Shown here: positions 49,663 to 52,634 of the stretch, in pieces | Layout of the letters: each line of letters opens with the position of its first letter | Position numbering within the stretch: the first letter of the stretch is position 1 | Assembly: GCF_003325755.1 (NCBI RefSeq) | Contig: NZ_QORI02000026.1 | Coordinates: forward strand, 1 to 52,634 | From: Pseudomonas sp. SST3 | GTDB taxonomy: Bacteria; Pseudomonadota; Gammaproteobacteria; Pseudomonadales; Pseudomonadaceae | DNA length: 52,634 nucleotides | Direction of reading: 5' to 3' | Program-made: the position numbers and the translations under genes | The notes under the pieces: model-generated | Seen by the model: the letters and a program-made list of their open reading frames with translations, nothing else | The model's database searches: none | What the model was told of the DNA's origin: nothing

Positions 49663-51697
49663 ATGTCCGCCCCTATTGCCCGCGTCGATCAAGGCCAGGA
49701 TCCCTACAAGTGGCTCGAGAACCGTGACGCGCCCGAGGTGCTCGACTACCTGAAGGCAGAAAACGCCTATCTGGAAAAAACAACTGGCTGAACAGGCCGA
49801 ACTTCGGGAAGCACTTTTCCTTGAAATCAAAGGCCGCATCCGCGAGACGGACCTGTCGCTGCCCTCGCCCTGGGGCCCCTGGCTGTACTACCAGCGCACC
49901 ACCGCTGGCGACGAATATCCCCGTCACTACCGCTGCCCGCGCCCGGCCGATGGATCGTTCAACGTAGACGAGCACGCTGAACAGCTCTTGCTCGACCCCA
50001 ACGAACTGGCCGCCGGAGGCTTCCTGTCCCTGGGCGCATTGAGTGTCAGTCAGGACCACAGCAAGCTGGCCTACAGCCTCGACACTCACGGCGATGAGAT
50101 CTATCGGTTGTTCGTCAAGGACCTGACCACGGGCGAAGTGACCGCCCTGCCGTTCGACGATTGCGATGGCAGCATGACCTGGGCCAACGACCACCAGACG
50201 CTGTTCTTCGGCGAGCTCGACGAAACTCACCGCCCGCACAAGATCTACCGACATCGCCTGGGCGAAAGCAGTCGTACCGAGATCTATCACGATCCGGACG
50301 GGCGTTTTTTTGTGCATTGCTACCGCGCCAGTTCCGAGCGCCAGTTGGTCATCCTGTCCAACAGCAAGACCACCAGCGAAGCCTGGGTGCTGTCGGCCGA
50401 TGAGCCCGAAGGCGACTGGACCTGCTTGGCGCCACGTCAGGATGATCATGAATACTTCCCCGACCACGGCCTGCTCGACGGGCAATGGTGCTGGTTGATC
50501 CGCAGCAATCAAGCAGGCATCAATTTCGCGCTATATCAGGCACCCGAAGGCACTCCGCAGCGCCAGCACTGGGCGGAACTGATCGGCCACCGCGATTCGG
50601 TGATGCTCGAAGACGTCAGTTTGAACGCCAGCGCAGTCACGCTAAGCCTGCGAGAAGCAGGCTTACCGATCATCGAGGTGCGCCCAGCCGCTGGCAAACC
50701 CTACCGATTGCAACTGCCGGATGCGGCCTACAGCCTGCACGTGCACAACACACTCGAATTCGACAGTCCGGTGATCCGTGTGCGCTACGAAGCGCTGAAC
50801 CGCCCGGCGCAGATTCGCCAGTTGAATCTGGCCAACGGGGAGCAACAGGTGCTTAAGGAAACGCCCGTCGAGGGCCCGTTCGATGCCGATGCCTACGAGA
50901 GCCGGCGCATCTGGGCGACCGCTGCAGACGGCACGCAGGTACCGATCAGCCTGGTTGGCCGCCGCGAGCAGTTCGGCAAGCCCGCACCGCTCTATTTGTA
51001 TGGTTACGGCGCCTACGGTCACAGCCTGGACCCCTGGTTTTCCCATGCGCGCCTGTCGTTGCTCGACCGCGGCTTCATCTTCGCCATCGCCCATGTGCGC
51101 GGCGGCGGCGACCTCGGCGAGGCCTGGTATCGCGCCGGTAAGCTGGAGCACAAACCGAACACCTTCAGCGATTTCATCGCCTGCGCCGAGAAGCTGATTG
51201 CCGATGGCTATACCGAACCTGCCCGACTCGCCGTCAGCGGCGGTAGCGCCGGCGGTTTGCTGATCGGCGCCGTGCTGAACCTGCGCCCGGAGCTGTTCGG
51301 TGCGGCGATTGCCGAGGTGCCCTTCGTCGACGTCCTCAACACCATGCTCAACGCCGATCTGCCGCTGACGGTGACCGAGTACGACGAATGGGGCGACCCG
51401 AACCAGCCGGACGTGCATGCACGCATCAAGGCCTACGCTCCGTATGAAAACGTGCGCGATCAGCCCTACCCGGCAGTGCTCGCCGTAGCCGGCTACAACG
51501 ACAGCCGCGTGCAGTACTGGGAAGCCGCCAAATGGGTAGCCAAGCTGCGAGCCAACAAGACGGACGATAATCTGCTGCTGCTCAAGACGGAATTCGGTGC
51601 CGGGCACGGCGGCATGAGCGGTCGCTATCAAGCGCTCAAGGATGTCGCGCTGGAATACGCATTCGTGCTCAAAATATTCGAGATGGCCGCGCACTGA
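49663..51697 (+). pseudogene. ptrB: Oligopeptidase B (S9A), one-base frameshift near the start
   Basis: The start ATG follows CAGGAG. After 40 codons (SAPIARVDQGQDPYKWLENR) a run of six A (49775-49780) shifts the frame. Removing one A restores KQLAEQAELREALFLEIKG and a continuous 677-residue protein. The beta-propeller half contains CDGSMTWANDHQTLFFGEL. The catalytic half has the nucleophile in AVSGGSAGGLLIGA (Ser528), the Asp in VAGYNDSRVQYWE and the His in GAGHGGMSGRY. LYGYGAYGHSLDPWF is typical of oligopeptidase B, a cytoplasmic enzyme cutting short peptides after basic residues. If the shift is real, the N-terminal part is lost and the enzyme likely fails to fold. Confidence 0.87.
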
Positions 51698-51818
51698 TCA
51701 GCCACCGCCGATGCAGCCTGCGTTACCGGAGCGGCAACGGTTGCTTGCCGACTTGCGGTCGGAACGGGGACTGCGCGCCGGGGTCACTTATCACACCACT
51801 GTTTCGGAGTGATTACCC

Positions 51819-52181
51819 ATGACCAGGACATCCTCAACCCAGGCGTCACAGAACGTGCATGGTTTGGAGCGTGCGGCATCGATTGCAGGCGGGCTGTATT
51901 TCCTAGGCAAGGGCATTAGCCGGGGTGGCCTGGGCGGGCTCTTGCAACTGGCGATGGGCGGCATGGCTCTGGCGCGGGGATTCACCGGCCACTGCGAAGC
52001 CAAGCGCGTGCTGTGCGAAGTGAACGAGCAGGCCAAAATGGCTGAAGGCAACTCTCGCAGCATGCCGCTGGAGCGCAGTGAAGCCGATGATAAACGCCTG
52101 CGTGCCAATGCCCAGGCGGCTACCGGCACCGCAGCGGTGACCGGTAACGACTCACTCAGCAACCCACCCACCGGCGTCTGA
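51819..52181 (+). CDS. Small DUF2892-like membrane protein
   Basis: The 120-residue protein has two adjacent hydrophobic helices, IAGGLYFLGKGISRGGLGG and LLQLAMGGMALARGFTGHC, in the arrangement of the YgaP/DUF2892 inner-membrane family. The C-terminal half is polar and unstructured (residues 60-120). ATTACCC precedes the ATG without a clear ribosome-binding site. It stands alone between oligopeptidase B and the tandem repeats. Its function is unknown. Confidence 0.65.
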   Translation: MTRTSSTQASQNVHGLERAASIAGGLYFLGKGISRGGLGGLLQLAMGGMALARGFTGHCEAKRVLCEVNEQAKMAEGNSRSMPLERSEADDKRLRANAQAATGTAAVTGNDSLSNPPTGV

Positions 52182-52222
52182 TCGGGCGTCCGCTGCGCGA
52201 ACGGCAAAACTGAGCCCGCCCC

Positions 52223-52634
52223 TATGGGAGGCGCCCCGTGGCGAAAGCGGGCCTCCTGCCCCGCCCAAAAGCCAAAGCTTCGCCCCGGGGCGGGCCTCCC
52301 ACAAAGATCAAAGGCGGACCCCGCGCCCGCTCCACGCACCGACCTGCTTCTCGTAGGAGGCGCGACCCGCGGCGAAAGCGGGCCTCCGACCCACCCCAAA
52401 AGCCAAAGTTCGCCCCGAGGCGGGTCTCCTACAAAGATCAAAGGCGGACCCCGCGCTCGCTCCCACGCACCGAGCCGCTTCTCGTAGGAGGCGCGACCCG
52501 CGGCGAAAGCGGGCCTCCTGCCCATCCAAAAGCCAAAGCTTCGCCCCGGGGCGGGCCTCCTACTAAGATCAAACGCCGGCCCTGCGCTCGCTCCACGCAC
52601 CGAGCCGCTTCTTGTGGAGGCGCGACCCGCGACG
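52223..52634. repeat. Tandem 130-bp GC-rich palindromic repeats (REP/BIME-like)
   Basis: Three full units and the beginning of a fourth start at 52223, 52354, 52485 and 52615, spaced 130-131 bases apart, and run off the window. Each begins (G)TAGGAGGCGCGACCCGC followed by GGCGAAAGCGGGCCTCC, and has in its middle AAAGCTTCGCCCCGGGGCGG with GGCCTCCTAC, so the unit contains opposing copies of the same GC-rich palindrome. A spacer, AAGATCAAAGGCGGACC, and CACGCACCGAGCCGCTTCT fill the rest. Long frames through it arise from the base composition and are not genes. The layout is that of clustered REP elements in Pseudomonas. Confidence 0.85.

Noticed and set aside
51748..51762. CCGAC-TTGCG-GTCGG hairpin after oligopeptidase B as a terminator
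   Set aside because: The stem is only 5 bp and no T-run follows, so it is not a convincing rho-independent terminator.
52191..52600. Frames of about 70-270 codons through the terminal repeats
   Set aside because: They consist of repeated Arg/Pro/Gly-rich blocks that follow the 130-bp repeat and not a protein family.

Overview
The window is chromosomal DNA of a high-GC gammaproteobacterium, most probably Pseudomonas sensu lato and likely the P. stutzeri (Stutzerimonas) group. The main evidence is gene order. A thioinosine phosphorylase, nagZ, an L,D-transpeptidase, psrA, lexA-sulA, a 78-residue protein, a DUF6586-like protein, topA, a DUF1653 protein and fadA-fadB follow almost the order I recall for PA3004 to PA3014 of P. 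aeruginosa. The species-group call is an inference.

Positions 1-310 are the end of an IS5-family insertion sequence that has removed the 5' part of a 2-oxoglutarate/Fe(II) oxygenase gene. Positions 1062-17562 are one long co-directional polysaccharide locus: DegT aminotransferase, Wzx flippase, GT2, Wzc-type co-polymerase/tyrosine kinase, WbqC protein, RfaH-type antiterminator, GT4, Wzy-like membrane protein, clan-A glycoside hydrolase resembling PslG, two GT4, two small unknown proteins, GT2 and a membrane acyltransferase. The content resembles the second half of a Psl-like or capsule cluster; initiation and export genes are presumably to the left of the window.

Positions 17573-21341 hold a KaiC-like double ATPase with an overlapping single-domain response regulator, followed by a divergent Cache-GGDEF diguanylate cyclase. 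This is a possible signalling unit beside the polysaccharide locus. rimO follows, and its terminator hairpin carries a roughly 150-bp MITE-like element.

Positions 23241-30727 contain a TetR regulator, an SDR, a carboxymuconolactone decarboxylase-family protein and the choline-to-betaine set betT-betB-betA, with no betI in view. Positions 30903-36140 hold trmO, a DJ-1/PfpI protein, an acylase like QuiP and three small genes. Positions 36322-49196 hold the conserved block listed above. A PsrA-type operator (GAAAC-N3/4-GTTTC) lies both in the psrA promoter and upstream of fadBA, and two SOS boxes precede lexA-sulA. Oligopeptidase B, a small membrane protein and a 130-bp tandem GC-rich palindromic repeat close the window.

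Four single-base frameshifts (one in rfaH, two in betA, one in ptrB) fall mostly in short homopolymers within otherwise intact genes. Uncorrected sequencing indels are the simplest explanation, although true pseudogenes cannot be excluded.

All family assignments come from reading motifs by eye; no database search was possible.
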